A stretch of DNA of 64,000 nt from positions 186,001-250,000 of the forward strand of contig CANLRI010000003.1 of assembly GCA_947493585.1 (NCBI GenBank). Direction: 5' to 3'. Positions within the stretch are counted from its first letter, which is position 1. Every line of letters starts with the position of its first letter. This DNA comes from an uncultured Planococcus sp. (GTDB lineage: Bacteria > Bacillota > Bacilli > Bacillales_A > Planococcaceae). The translations under genes were made by a program, and so were the position numbers. Positions 16,380 through 24,468 of the stretch are shown here, piece by piece. Below the pieces are notes generated by a model. It saw nothing but the letters and a program-made list of their open reading frames with translations. It was not told the origin of the DNA and did not search any database.

Positions 16380-17870
16380 ATGAACAAAGCAACTAAAGTT
16401 TTCTATATCGCATTCGCACTCGTCATTTTGACGGTCGGTTTCGGAGTCATTGCTCCGGAGTTATTCGAGCAAGGCACTGGAACCATCCGCAACTACATCA
16501 ACAACGCCTTCGGCTGGTATTATCTTACAATCATGGCAATCCTCCTGATTCTCGTTATTGTTATTATTTTCAGCCCTTACGGCAAAATCAGGCTTGGACG
16601 CGATTCGGACCGCCCGGAATTTTCTACTTTTACTTGGGTCTCTATGCTGTTTTCAGCAGGGATGGGAATCGGTCTTGTATTCTACGGAGCAGCTGAGCCA
16701 CTATCGCATTTTGCAATTCAACCAGCCACTGCCGAAGTCGGAACAGACGAAGCGTTTAAAGAAGCCCTGCAACGAACTTACTATCACTGGGGCATCCATA
16801 TTTGGACCATGTATGGAATGGTCGCCTTGTCCTTGGCTTTCTTTCAATTCCGTAAAGGAGAACCTGCCCTCATTTCATCTACATTAAAACCTTTATTCGG
16901 TGATCGGATGAACGGACCGCTCGGTACATTGGTCGACGTTTTGGCTGTATTCGCTACTGTGTTTGGTGTAGCTACTTCACTCGGATTTGGCGCTGCCCAA
17001 ATTAATGGCGGGATTGCCTACCTATTCGGCGCCCCTCAAGAAGAATGGGTGCAGATGGTCATCATCGGTGTTGTAACATTGCTGTTTATTATGTCGGCTT
17101 GGTCCGGCCTCAATAAAGGCATCAAATATCTTTCCAACACGAATATGGTGCTAGCGATCACTCTTCTTGCACTCGTTCTTGTTCTCGGACCCACTATCTT
17201 AATATTGAATATCTATACAGAAACTTTCGGGGCTTATATTCAAAACCTGATTGGATTGAGCTTCGAATCCGCTCCTCTTAGTGCTGAAAATCGCAGTTGG
17301 CTGGATAGCTGGACGATTTTCTACTGGGCATGGTGGATTGCTTGGGCGCCATTCGTCAGCATGTTTATCGCCCGTGTCTCCAAAGGCCGGACCATCCGTG
17401 AGTTTTTAATCGGCGTTGTTTTAGCACCGACGATCTTTGGGTCATTTTGGTTCGGAACTTTCGGAACGACTGCTATAAATATGCAAAAAAGCGGCATTGA
17501 TTTGACAGCCTTTTCCACAGAGCAAACTTTGTTTGCGGCATTCAGCCATTTGCCGATCGGCATGATTATGTCGATTCTGGCCATTTTGCTCGTCAGCACA
17601 TTCTTCATCACGTCCGCTGACTCCGCGACTTTTGTACTCGGCATGCAGTCAACGAACGGTTCCTTGCTTCCGAGCAACCAAATCAAGATTCTTTGGGGCA
17701 TTGCCCAGTCGCTCGTCGCCGCAATCCTGCTTTCTGTCGGCGGATTGACTGCCGTTCAAAACACCATCATCATCGCGGCTTTGCCGTTTTCATTCATCAT
17801 GATCCTGATGGTCATCGCGTTGTTTAAAGCCTTGAATACCGAACTTCAATTGATGCAGCGTAAAAAATAA
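16380..17870 (+). CDS. opuD: BCCT-family glycine betaine/choline transporter (OpuD-like)
   Basis: A 496-residue secondary transporter with 12 membrane segments. The BCCT signature is present: GMGIGLVFYGAAEPLSHF near residue 96, the aromatic HWGIHIWTMYG near 136, and the Trp-rich TM8 segment TIFYWAWWIAWAPFVSMFIARVS-type near 311-332 that forms the betaine site. It imports compatible solutes with Na+ during osmotic stress. Preceded by ATAGGAGGAAAC and by a palindromic promoter; followed by a terminator. The short polar C-terminus is as in OpuD rather than the long regulatory tail of BetP. Confidence 0.93.
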   Translation: MNKATKVFYIAFALVILTVGFGVIAPELFEQGTGTIRNYINNAFGWYYLTIMAILLILVIVIIFSPYGKIRLGRDSDRPEFSTFTWVSMLFSAGMGIGLVFYGAAEPLSHFAIQPATAEVGTDEAFKEALQRTYYHWGIHIWTMYGMVALSLAFFQFRKGEPALISSTLKPLFGDRMNGPLGTLVDVLAVFATVFGVATSLGFGAAQINGGIAYLFGAPQEEWVQMVIIGVVTLLFIMSAWSGLNKGIKYLSNTNMVLAITLLALVLVLGPTILILNIYTETFGAYIQNLIGLSFESAPLSAENRSWLDSWTIFYWAWWIAWAPFVSMFIARVSKGRTIREFLIGVVLAPTIFGSFWFGTFGTTAINMQKSGIDLTAFSTEQTLFAAFSHLPIGMIMSILAILLVSTFFITSADSATFVLGMQSTNGSLLPSNQIKILWGIAQSLVAAILLSVGGLTAVQNTIIIAALPFSFIMILMVIALFKALNTELQLMQRKK

Positions 17871-17877
17871 TTTCCTG

Positions 17878-17906
17878 CCCGCCATTACTTCAATGGCGGG
17901 TTTTTT
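17878..17906 (+). terminator. Terminator of opuD
   Basis: CCCGCCATT/AATGGCGGG stem with TTTTTT. Confidence 0.93.
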
Positions 17907-17968
17907 CTATAGCTTACTGGCTGGTCGAGAGGGTATAGGACTGTAACGATATTTTGGAGGTGCTTGCA

Positions 17969-19348
17969 TTGGAAGAAGAAACGAAGAAAATCATTCAAGA
18001 ATCACTCGATGCCCTATACGAAAAAAAGGAATTTCTTCCTGATTTGACTGACGGCGTCCGCACTCAAGCATTCAACTCATTAAGCGCCATTATTTCCACG
18101 CCGAACAATATCCACAAATCATTTTTGCGTGTCCCGCGGGAAGATGGCACAATCGAACGAATACCCGCTTACCGTGTCCAACATAATGATAGTTTAGGGC
18201 CTTATAAAGGCGGCATCCGCTTTTATGAAGGGGTCAATGAAGAAGAAGTCGTCAATTTAGCCTTTTTAATGACCTTAAAAAATGCCCTCCACCAAGTGCC
18301 ATTTGGCGGCGGCAAGGGCGGCATTGTCATCAATCCACGAAATTATAGTGAAAAGGAATTGAATATCGTGTCGCGCAAATACGTCCGTTATTTCGCAGAT
18401 GTCATCGGGCCGGATAAAGACATTCCAGCACCCGATATGGGATCTGGCGAACGCGAAATGGACTGGATGATGGCAGAGTATAAAAAGATCCACCATGGCA
18501 AGCCTTATCTCGGCAGCTTTACCGGCAAAAGCGTCGTCAACGGCGGATCGCTCGGCCGCCGGGAAGCGACAGGAAAAGGCGTTTATTTCACTTTCCGTTA
18601 CATGATCCACGATTACGTCTTGGCGCATAAGGAACAACTGGAAAATTCCATCAATCCCTTTTCAAAAACCGCATTGGAGCATGCCGAACGCCCATTGAAG
18701 ATGGCTGTCCAGGGATTCGGAAACGTCGGCTCTGTCGCTGCGCTCGAAGCTTATCAATGCCGTTCATTGAACAATCAAGTCATCGCTGTCAGCGACCGCA
18801 ACGTTACACTATTTAACGAAGATGGTCTCGATATCCCAAGCTTGGTCGCCTTTACTGCAGGCAACCGTGGAGATTTGCCGAAAGATGACACAGAACTCAG
18901 CAAATCCGGCATCAAAGCGGAAATCCGCGGACGTGATGAATTATTGACTTTGCCAGTCGATGTACTCTTTTTGGCAGCGCTTGAAGATCAGATCCACCAA
19001 GGCAATATGAAAGACATCCAAGCCAAGATCATCGTAGAAGGCGCAAACGCACCGACGACACGGGTTGCGGATGAGTATTTGGACAATCAAGGAGTTATCA
19101 TCATACCGGACATTTTAGCCAATGCGGGTGGTGTCATTGTCTCTTATCTTGAATGGCTGCAAGGCCGTGAAACCCAATACCACGAAGAGTCGGAAGTGTT
19201 CCGTCTGCTATTGGAGAAGATGCAGGAGACAATGGACACGATCCTCCCCCAATATTTTGGTGACCCGTATCCACTTCGCGAAAATTGTTTTATCCATGCC
19301 GTACAGCGTTTATCGACTGTGCTGCATAAACAAGGCAAACTCTATTAA
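17969..19348 (+). CDS. Glu/Leu/Phe/Val dehydrogenase family protein (glutamate dehydrogenase-like)
   Basis: A 459-residue amino-acid dehydrogenase. The substrate site shows GPYKGGIRFYEGV near residue 74 and QVPFGGGKGGI near 107, whose lysine is catalytic; SVVNGGSLGRREATGKGV near 188 and the dinucleotide motif VQGFGNVGSVA near 249 follow. Length and KGG-x-R context fit glutamate dehydrogenase better than leucine dehydrogenase, though it is longer than Bacillus RocG/GudB. The TTG at 17969 has GGAGG eight bases upstream. A GGGTAT at 17931 with a GCTTAC 13 bases before it is a weak SigB-like candidate. Confidence 0.88.
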   Translation: MEEETKKIIQESLDALYEKKEFLPDLTDGVRTQAFNSLSAIISTPNNIHKSFLRVPREDGTIERIPAYRVQHNDSLGPYKGGIRFYEGVNEEEVVNLAFLMTLKNALHQVPFGGGKGGIVINPRNYSEKELNIVSRKYVRYFADVIGPDKDIPAPDMGSGEREMDWMMAEYKKIHHGKPYLGSFTGKSVVNGGSLGRREATGKGVYFTFRYMIHDYVLAHKEQLENSINPFSKTALEHAERPLKMAVQGFGNVGSVAALEAYQCRSLNNQVIAVSDRNVTLFNEDGLDIPSLVAFTAGNRGDLPKDDTELSKSGIKAEIRGRDELLTLPVDVLFLAALEDQIHQGNMKDIQAKIIVEGANAPTTRVADEYLDNQGVIIIPDILANAGGVIVSYLEWLQGRETQYHEESEVFRLLLEKMQETMDTILPQYFGDPYPLRENCFIHAVQRLSTVLHKQGKLY

Positions 19349-19386
19349 AAAAGACAACCCGCTGATATGTAGCGGGTTGTCTTTTA
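19347..19386 (+). terminator. Bidirectional terminator between GDH-like gene and catalase
   Basis: AAGACAACCCGCT/AGCGGGTTGTCTT stem flanked by A and T runs, serving the two convergent genes. Confidence 0.93.
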
Positions 19387-19418
19387 CTTTAGAAGCACAT
19401 TTTCAGCAAGCTTTTCGC

Positions 19419-20333
19419 TTATTCATTTTCTGCTGTGCGTTTTTCGTAAGAATGCCGGTACGCGCCCCGGCGGAACTGGAGAATGGGGTCATCCGAACAG
19501 CTGATGCCTGCAGTCATTACGGTTGGATCATACAAAGCTTTTTCAGCTTCATCATCAGGCGCTTCGATCATCAATCGCCCAAGAAAGATGCGTTCGCGGT
19601 CTTTTGGCCAATCGCGCGTCGGATCGTCTGTCGGGTCTCCTGCTTCACCGATGGTCGCATACAATTTGAAGGACACGGGGCTGCGTGCGGTTCGCTCAGC
19701 CAATTCCTGTTCGTAATAACCGAAAGGCAAGTCCTTCATGTCCATTAAGGAACGTTTGTCTTCCCCTGTATCCGGCTCGAATACATACTTGACTGCCTGT
19801 TTCTTGCCTTCCTTTTCAAAATAAAACGCGTGGATGGAATGATAGATGCCCGTCGCAAAACTTTCCGGGACCGTCATTTTTCTCATGCTCGAGAACATCG
19901 CCCTCACTTCCGGAAAGTCCGTCAGCAACTCTGCCAGTTCTGCTAATTTCGGCCGGCCTTTTTGAAAAGAACGGGACACTTCAAGCATCTCCACGAAACG
20001 TTCCGGCGAACGGGTAAAGAACACCGGCGAAGTCACCGATACGATATTCGTCACCTCTTCCGGCCCAATCTTGAATTGGACGGCCATGCCTTTAACTGGC
20101 GACATGGCATCGGCCCAAGTAGGATCGGGTGAGAAATGGGAAAAGCGCACAAGCACCGGCACCTTTACGTTTTGAAAATGCGCAGCATCGGTCAATTCGA
20201 TGGCTTCTCCGCTTCCTTCGAACAGTCCTTTATAACCCGCGCCTCTCGCATGTGCACGCCGGTAGCCTTTATGCTCACCAAATATTTCTTCGATCTCGTT
20301 GACCACTCTTTGTTGTTGTTGATTGGCTTCCAT
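19419..20333 (-). CDS. Small catalase-family peroxidase
   Basis: A 304-residue catalase-domain protein, shorter than classical 480-residue catalases. The distal His lies in RRAHARGAGYKG near residue 27; VRFSHFSPDPTWAD, GMAVQFK and FFTRSPERFVEML follow the catalase core, and SDDPILQFRRGAYRHSY ends the domain. No clear RxxxY proximal heme tyrosine in its usual context, as in other small catalase-like peroxidases. The ATG at 20333 has GGAGGG six bases upstream; the ATG-like start 24 bases earlier is not needed. A GGGTAT just upstream (20356-20361) might be a SigB -10 but has no good -35. Confidence 0.88.
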   Translation of the reverse strand: MEANQQQQRVVNEIEEIFGEHKGYRRAHARGAGYKGLFEGSGEAIELTDAAHFQNVKVPVLVRFSHFSPDPTWADAMSPVKGMAVQFKIGPEEVTNIVSVTSPVFFTRSPERFVEMLEVSRSFQKGRPKLAELAELLTDFPEVRAMFSSMRKMTVPESFATGIYHSIHAFYFEKEGKKQAVKYVFEPDTGEDKRSLMDMKDLPFGYYEQELAERTARSPVSFKLYATIGEAGDPTDDPTRDWPKDRERIFLGRLMIEAPDDEAEKALYDPTVMTAGISCSDDPILQFRRGAYRHSYEKRTAENE

Positions 20334-20433
20334 ACCATCCCTCCTTTTTTCTTTCATACCCGCAATGCATATAAATGAAAAGAACGGGAATACCTTGTAC
20401 GTAGAATGTTTTTTAAAAAAGGAGGAAATTGAA

Positions 20434-20703
20434 ATGGATTTTCAACACCAAGACAACCGGATTGCCATGTTCGACGGTTCAGAGGAAGTCGGCTTTGTCA
20501 GCTATATTGAAAACGGCGAAGTGCTGACGGTTGACCATACTGAAGTGGCACCCCAACTTAGCGGCCAAGGCATGGGCAAAAAACTGGTCGGCAAAATGGT
20601 CGAGCACGCAAGAAACGAAGGCAAATCGGTGGATCCGCAATGCCCATACGCAAAAAAAGTAATCGAAGGCACAGAAGAATTCCAGGATGTCCTGGTGAAA
20701 TAA
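20434..20703 (+). CDS. GNAT-fold acetyltransferase-like protein (YjdJ/COG2388 type)
   Basis: An 89-residue mini-GNAT protein. It keeps the acetyl-CoA loop as VAPQLSGQGMGKKLVGKMVEHAR and the following CPYAKKVIE segment of the COG2388 family, but lacks the N-terminal part of full GNATs. Function unknown; related proteins may acetylate small molecules. ATG 20434 follows AAAGGAGG. Ends at its own terminator. Confidence 0.88.
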   Translation: MDFQHQDNRIAMFDGSEEVGFVSYIENGEVLTVDHTEVAPQLSGQGMGKKLVGKMVEHARNEGKSVDPQCPYAKKVIEGTEEFQDVLVK

Positions 20704-20713
20704 AGGATAGAAA

Positions 20714-20743
20714 AAAAGGAAGCCGCTGCGGCTTCCTTTTTTT
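20714..20743 (+). terminator. Terminator of the GNAT gene
   Basis: AAAGGAAGCCG/CGGCTTCCTTT stem with a T run. Confidence 0.9.
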
Positions 20744-20829
20744 AGTATCGAGAAACTCAAAATATTCAACTTTCATTTGGCTCAAGCTTCCCGTAGCAAC
20801 TGTGCTACCACATTTGCGGCGTTTTTTTA

Positions 20830-21507
20830 TTAACGGAAATCGCCGTCCGCTACGTTGTAAAGGTAGCTCCAGTTATCCGCTTTATGCAAGTCGTGGAACG
20901 TCAGCTTGTCGCCTGTTCCGAGTGTCACTTCTTCGCCCATGATCGCGACGACCATGGCTGTGCCTGTGTTGTCCAAGTTCAAATAGACATCGCCAATTGA
21001 CGGGCGGATCGAGCTTCTGTCGCGCAAATCGTCTGCAAGCTGCGCGTCTTGCTGCTGCTGTTCTGACGATACTTTTCCTTTATCGTAATAAGCAATATCG
21101 TTGCTGCCTTGCTCTTCTCCAGGAACCATCACGAAAAATTCTCTCGACTTGACTGTATTTTGTCTCGACGTAATGACGTTCTTGCCTTCGACCGTCTCGA
21201 CTTTCTCAAACTCGTTCAAAGAATAATGATCCATATAGTCTGGATCCGGCTTGGCGATCAGGATGTAACCGCCTTCTTCTGCCGGTACGTCTTCGCGCAA
21301 TGTGTAACGCTCCCCGAAGAACATGAACGAATCCATATGTTTCGGCTTGTAGAGCGATACTTCGTCAGCGCGGCTTGCCACTTGTTCCATATCCTTGACA
21401 CGGAACATCAAAACCGATTTTTTAGCGAGCGGCTTGACGGAATAAACTTTGTGCAATTCGTTGTTGTAGTAGACGAATTGACCTTTACGTACTTGAAGTA
21501 ATTTCAT
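20830..21507 (-). CDS. Conserved hypothetical protein
   Basis: A 225-residue soluble, acidic protein that I do not recognise. The first 60 residues (LLQVRKGQFVYYNNELHKVYSVKPLAKKSVLMFRVKD split over two strands) look like a KOW/SH3-like barrel, reminiscent of the EF-P N-terminal domain, and the last 50 (SIGDVYLNLDNTGTAMVV to FHDLHKADNWSYL) suggest a second small beta barrel. A Gln-rich stretch (SSEQQQQDAQ) separates them. ATG 21507 has GGAGGGG upstream; the reading frame extends 36 bases further without an RBS. No operon partner. Confidence 0.82.
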   Translation of the reverse strand: MKLLQVRKGQFVYYNNELHKVYSVKPLAKKSVLMFRVKDMEQVASRADEVSLYKPKHMDSFMFFGERYTLREDVPAEEGGYILIAKPDPDYMDHYSLNEFEKVETVEGKNVITSRQNTVKSREFFVMVPGEEQGSNDIAYYDKGKVSSEQQQQDAQLADDLRDRSSIRPSIGDVYLNLDNTGTAMVVAIMGEEVTLGTGDKLTFHDLHKADNWSYLYNVADGDFR

Positions 21508-21635
21508 TCTTTCCCCTCCGATACTATCAGTGCTATGGACCATTTTAGAGCAAACAATGCAGGAAGTCCATGCAACTGAATGATTTATCTGCTATTGTGA
21601 AAACATCCCAAGATTCTGTTAAAGGAGTGACCCGC

Positions 21636-21935
21636 ATGGAATACGAAAGCCGTGAAGAGTTCATCATCAAGAAATACCAGCAAGACGAAGAAACGATGGT
21701 CCGTGTCTTTGTGCAGTGGTGCGTCAATCATAAAATCGATCCACTCGCACTTTATACGACAGCATATCCGTCACAGGCTGAAAATCAGCTACTGAAAACC
21801 GCAATGGAAGAAACCGAAGCGTTCGAATACGACATCGGCGGCGACGTGCTTCTCGAAGTGCTCCAATCATTCGGCAATGACGATTTGGCGTTTGAAGTCG
21901 CAAACGCCATGGAGAAATTGCCGCGCGAGGAATAG
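21636..21935 (+). CDS. Small acidic hypothetical protein
   Basis: A 99-residue helical protein rich in Glu, with no signal or membrane segment. Not recognised. ATG 21636 follows AAAGGAGTGA at good spacing; the frame extends upstream to 21570 without an RBS. It converges on a 66-residue minus-strand gene with only one base between the stops. Confidence 0.75.
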   Translation: MEYESREEFIIKKYQQDEETMVRVFVQWCVNHKIDPLALYTTAYPSQAENQLLKTAMEETEAFEYDIGGDVLLEVLQSFGNDDLAFEVANAMEKLPREE

Positions 21936-21936
21936 T

Positions 21937-22137
21937 TTAGCGGTGACTTTTGCGCGCTAACTGCTTCGCCTTGTTTTCGATATGGGTAGTACGCAAGTTT
22001 TCCAGGCGGTTCGAAGAGACACGGCTATAGATGCCGTCGAATTTCGACGCCGTTTTTAATTCCTTGCTTTCCACGTCCGCCACATCCTCAGGTTCCGAAG
22101 GCGTCCGTTCTTCCACTTCCTTGGCTTCTTTATCCAT
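21937..22137 (-). CDS. Small charged hypothetical protein
   Basis: A 66-residue hydrophilic protein: an acidic N-terminal half rich in Glu/Asp and Pro and a basic C-terminal half ending ARKSHR. Not recognised; probably disordered. ATG 22137 follows AAGGGGGGAA. The stop almost abuts the convergent gene ending at 21935. Confidence 0.65.
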   Translation of the reverse strand: MDKEAKEVEERTPSEPEDVADVESKELKTASKFDGIYSRVSSNRLENLRTTHIENKAKQLARKSHR

Positions 22138-22218
22138 CGCGAGTTCCCCCCTTCCGCAAACAATCCCTTTTTTCAACCGTTCCCTTGAATGGCGGGAGGT
22201 AAACGTCCAGTCTCGGTC

Positions 22219-22262
22219 ACAAAAAAAAGAACGGCCAGATGCAGATCCGGCCGTTCTTTTGC
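22219..22262 (-). terminator. Terminator of the ATP-grasp gene
   Basis: AAAAGAACGGCC/GGCCGTTCTTTT stem with an A run giving minus-strand T residues. Confidence 0.9.
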
Positions 22263-22275
22263 TTGTTTATCTTCA

Positions 22276-23229
22276 TTACTTCGCGAGAGTCGTGAGGGTT
22301 TGCCGCTGATGCTCCAGATATTTCGCTAGTTCCAGCATGCCGTATTTGCCAGCCACTGCTTCTGCGTCCGCGTTATAATTTGTATTGGTGTTGACATCGT
22401 AAGTAAACAGCTCACCCTCCGCATTTTGGATAAATTCGATGCCCGCCACTTCGATGCCGTTTTCTTTCAGGAAGCGTTCGTATTTGGCGATAATTGGATC
22501 ATCGAAACCTTCAATGACCTGGAATTTCGGGCGTGTTTCCAATGCGCCGTCTGCCGGGCAAGAGATGTCTTCAAGCCGGCATGCATCGGCTGGACATAAT
22601 TCAAACCCTTCCGATGTATCCACGCGCACCGCGTAGAGAAATTTGCCGCCGACGAATTCACAGCGCGTGATGAATGGCTCAGGCGCTTGAATATATTGCT
22701 GCAATAAAGTGATGCCATCGACAGATTCGTCGAATTCACCGCCGTCCACATATTCCTCCAGCGCTTCTTTGGAATGGAACAACCGGACACCGAGTCCTTT
22801 TCCGGCACGATTATGCTTGGTGATGAATGATTCGCCTTCGAAAGCGGAGGCCGCTGCAAGAAGCTGCTCTTTGCCACTGACAGCCACCGTTTTCGGCGTC
22901 CGGATGCCCGCTGCATCAAGTGCCATGTACTGGTTCACTTTGCTCACTTCAAGACGGAGAGCACGGCTGCCATTGACGACGCGCCGGTTATGGCGTTCGA
23001 GCCAGGCGATTTTCGCTTCGGCCATTTCAGGCGCAAAGCGGTGCCCTCTCGTATGCGATGAAGCACTCATGCGGTTATAGAAAACCCCTTGCGGTGGCTC
23101 ATTCGTCAAATCGACTGATCCTGCGTCGGTAAACCAATCTTCATAAGGCACGCCGAGCTCTTCCAAGCGCTTGAATAGATGGACTGTCCATTCTTCGTTT
23201 TCATGGATCACATAAACTTTCTCGGTCAT
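22276..23229 (-). CDS. ATP-grasp / RimK-like ligase
   Basis: A 317-residue ATP-grasp enzyme. The ATP-binding part shows FITKHNRAGKGLGVRLF near residue 136, LLQQYIQAPEPFITRCEFVGG near 175 and the metal-binding end VAGIEFIQN with YDVNTNTNYN near 275. The N-terminal region resembles RimK/glutathione synthetase-type pre-ATP-grasp folds. Such enzymes join a carboxylate to an amine; substrates cannot be told. ATG 23229 after GGAGGAACC. Single gene with its own terminator. Confidence 0.85.
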   Translation of the reverse strand: MTEKVYVIHENEEWTVHLFKRLEELGVPYEDWFTDAGSVDLTNEPPQGVFYNRMSASSHTRGHRFAPEMAEAKIAWLERHNRRVVNGSRALRLEVSKVNQYMALDAAGIRTPKTVAVSGKEQLLAAASAFEGESFITKHNRAGKGLGVRLFHSKEALEEYVDGGEFDESVDGITLLQQYIQAPEPFITRCEFVGGKFLYAVRVDTSEGFELCPADACRLEDISCPADGALETRPKFQVIEGFDDPIIAKYERFLKENGIEVAGIEFIQNAEGELFTYDVNTNTNYNADAEAVAGKYGMLELAKYLEHQRQTLTTLAK

Positions 23230-23326
23230 TCGGGTTCCTCCTCAAAAATAGAGCTTTGAATACATTGAGCATACAGCATCCCTTTAATCCCTACAAGCCT
23301 TATAGACTTTAAAGAATAAAGTGCAT

Positions 23327-23353
23327 AAAAAAAAACGCCGGATGTCCCCGGCG
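23327..23353 (-). terminator. Terminator of the PaaI-type thioesterase gene
   Basis: CGCCGGGG/CCGGCG minus-strand stem followed by nine T residues; it overlaps no coding base. Confidence 0.88.
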
Positions 23354-23359
23354 CTCATT

Positions 23360-23839
23360 TCAGGAAGTAAAAGTCGATGGCATCAAGACGGCAACCACTT
23401 CGCCGTTTGCGACTTTTACATCCTCTGCAAATACTTCCACATTCACTTTGAACTTTTTCGGATGGATTTCTTCGACTTTCCCTACCGCTTTTAAGGTCTT
23501 GCCTTGAGGCGTCGGTTTCAGGAAATCAACATGCAACGAGCCTGTCACAAAGCGCGGTGGCTCTTCTCCACTGCCGGGCTCATGGCCATTTTTACGGTGA
23601 AGGGCGAGCGATGCGGATCCCGTGCCATGGCAATCCACAAGCGACGCCAATAAGCCCCCGTAAACAAACCCGGGAATTGCTGTATGTTCTTTCCGCGGTT
23701 CATAGAAAGTCACGGTTTCTTCGCCATCCCATCCGGTCCGGAGGTGTAGCCCATCTTCGTTCAAGCGGCCGCATCCGTAGCACCAGGCAAAATCTGTTCC
23801 ATACTCATCTTGGATTGCATGTTCTACCGTTTCACTCAA
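23360..23839 (-). CDS. PaaI-family hotdog thioesterase
   Basis: A 159-residue single hotdog-domain protein. CYGCGRLNEDGLHL near the N-terminus is the Cys-x-x-Cys-G variant seen in many PaaI-like proteins, and GFVYGGLLASLVDCHGTGSASL carries the central helix with the catalytic acidic residue. It should hydrolyse acyl-CoA thioesters; substrate unknown. The TTG at 23839 has AAGGAG nine bases upstream; a TTG 21 bases earlier overlaps that RBS. Confidence 0.88.
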   Translation of the reverse strand: MSETVEHAIQDEYGTDFAWCYGCGRLNEDGLHLRTGWDGEETVTFYEPRKEHTAIPGFVYGGLLASLVDCHGTGSASLALHRKNGHEPGSGEEPPRFVTGSLHVDFLKPTPQGKTLKAVGKVEEIHPKKFKVNVEVFAEDVKVANGEVVAVLMPSTFTS

Positions 23840-23916
23840 TCTAGTCCACTCCTTTTTCAAAAGTTATCCTCTGCTCTATTCCACATCGTTTCGAAAGATG
23901 CCTGCCAGAAAACATA

Positions 23917-24095
23917 GAAAAAGCATGACCCGATAAACTCGGGCCATGCTCTTCCTTACCTTATCCTCCGATTCGTCCGTGGAGGATTTTCGCACGCGGA
24001 AAATTCTATTCAATTCTTCTACAAACGTACATGTTGGCGATGTTACACTCCCGCCTATGCAGTTTAATGGCGCTGGCCGTCTTTGGATTTCTCAC
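23917..24095 (-). ncRNA. Candidate structured small RNA or short decayed gene with terminator
   Basis: Reading the minus strand from about 24095: a 29-codon frame with GTG start (24095), GAGAGG five bases upstream and stop at 24006, then two hairpins, ATTTTC/GAAAAT (23986-24004) and ATCCTCC/GGAGGAT (23963-23987), then a strong terminator AGCATG-CCCGA / TCGGG-CATGCT with TTTTT ending near 23919. No other minus-strand gene ends here, so the terminator implies a transcript starting in 24.0-24.4 kb. Whether it is an sRNA, a small-protein mRNA or the remains of a gene cannot be decided. The rest of 24096-24397 holds nothing I can name. Confidence 0.4.
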
Positions 24096-24397
24096 ATATA
24101 CCTCTCAGTGATCAATAGACTTTGCAGCCAGGCGTTCAGTTGCACTTACACAAAAAACCTACATGTTACTGTTGAAACTTCTTAGGCTGAACCATTTTCA
24201 TCTGGTTCCCGACAAGAGCTATATCGCCAGTAAAGCAAATTTTCCGCCAAGGCTGTGCATAATCTCGTCAAAAGGCGATTCCGGTAAAAACCGCTCGTGT
24301 CTTCTGACGGTCATTCCGCCTTGTACTATGTGGATACCCGCGTAATTTAAGGCTTAAACCTATTTTTCATAATTTTCTTATTAATTTTAAAACTTTT

Positions 24398-24426
24398 TTT
24401 ACTTTTTGTAGTTTGGACATTATACT
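24398..24426 (+). promoter_or_regulatory. Probable SigA promoter of pepF
   Basis: TTTACT (24398-24403), 17-base spacer, TATACT (24421-24426) in very A/T-rich DNA, 43 bases before the start codon. Confidence 0.6.
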
Positions 24427-24468
24427 TAGAATTAGTTCGAAATCCGGAATACAGGGGAGAGAAAATCA

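Noticed and set aside
20356..20361. SigB promoter for the catalase gene
   Set aside because: GGGTAT is present but no acceptable -35 is found at 12-15 bases.
24163..24345. 60-codon plus-strand frame upstream of pepF
   Set aside because: No RBS; composition unlike a protein; lies before the pepF promoter.
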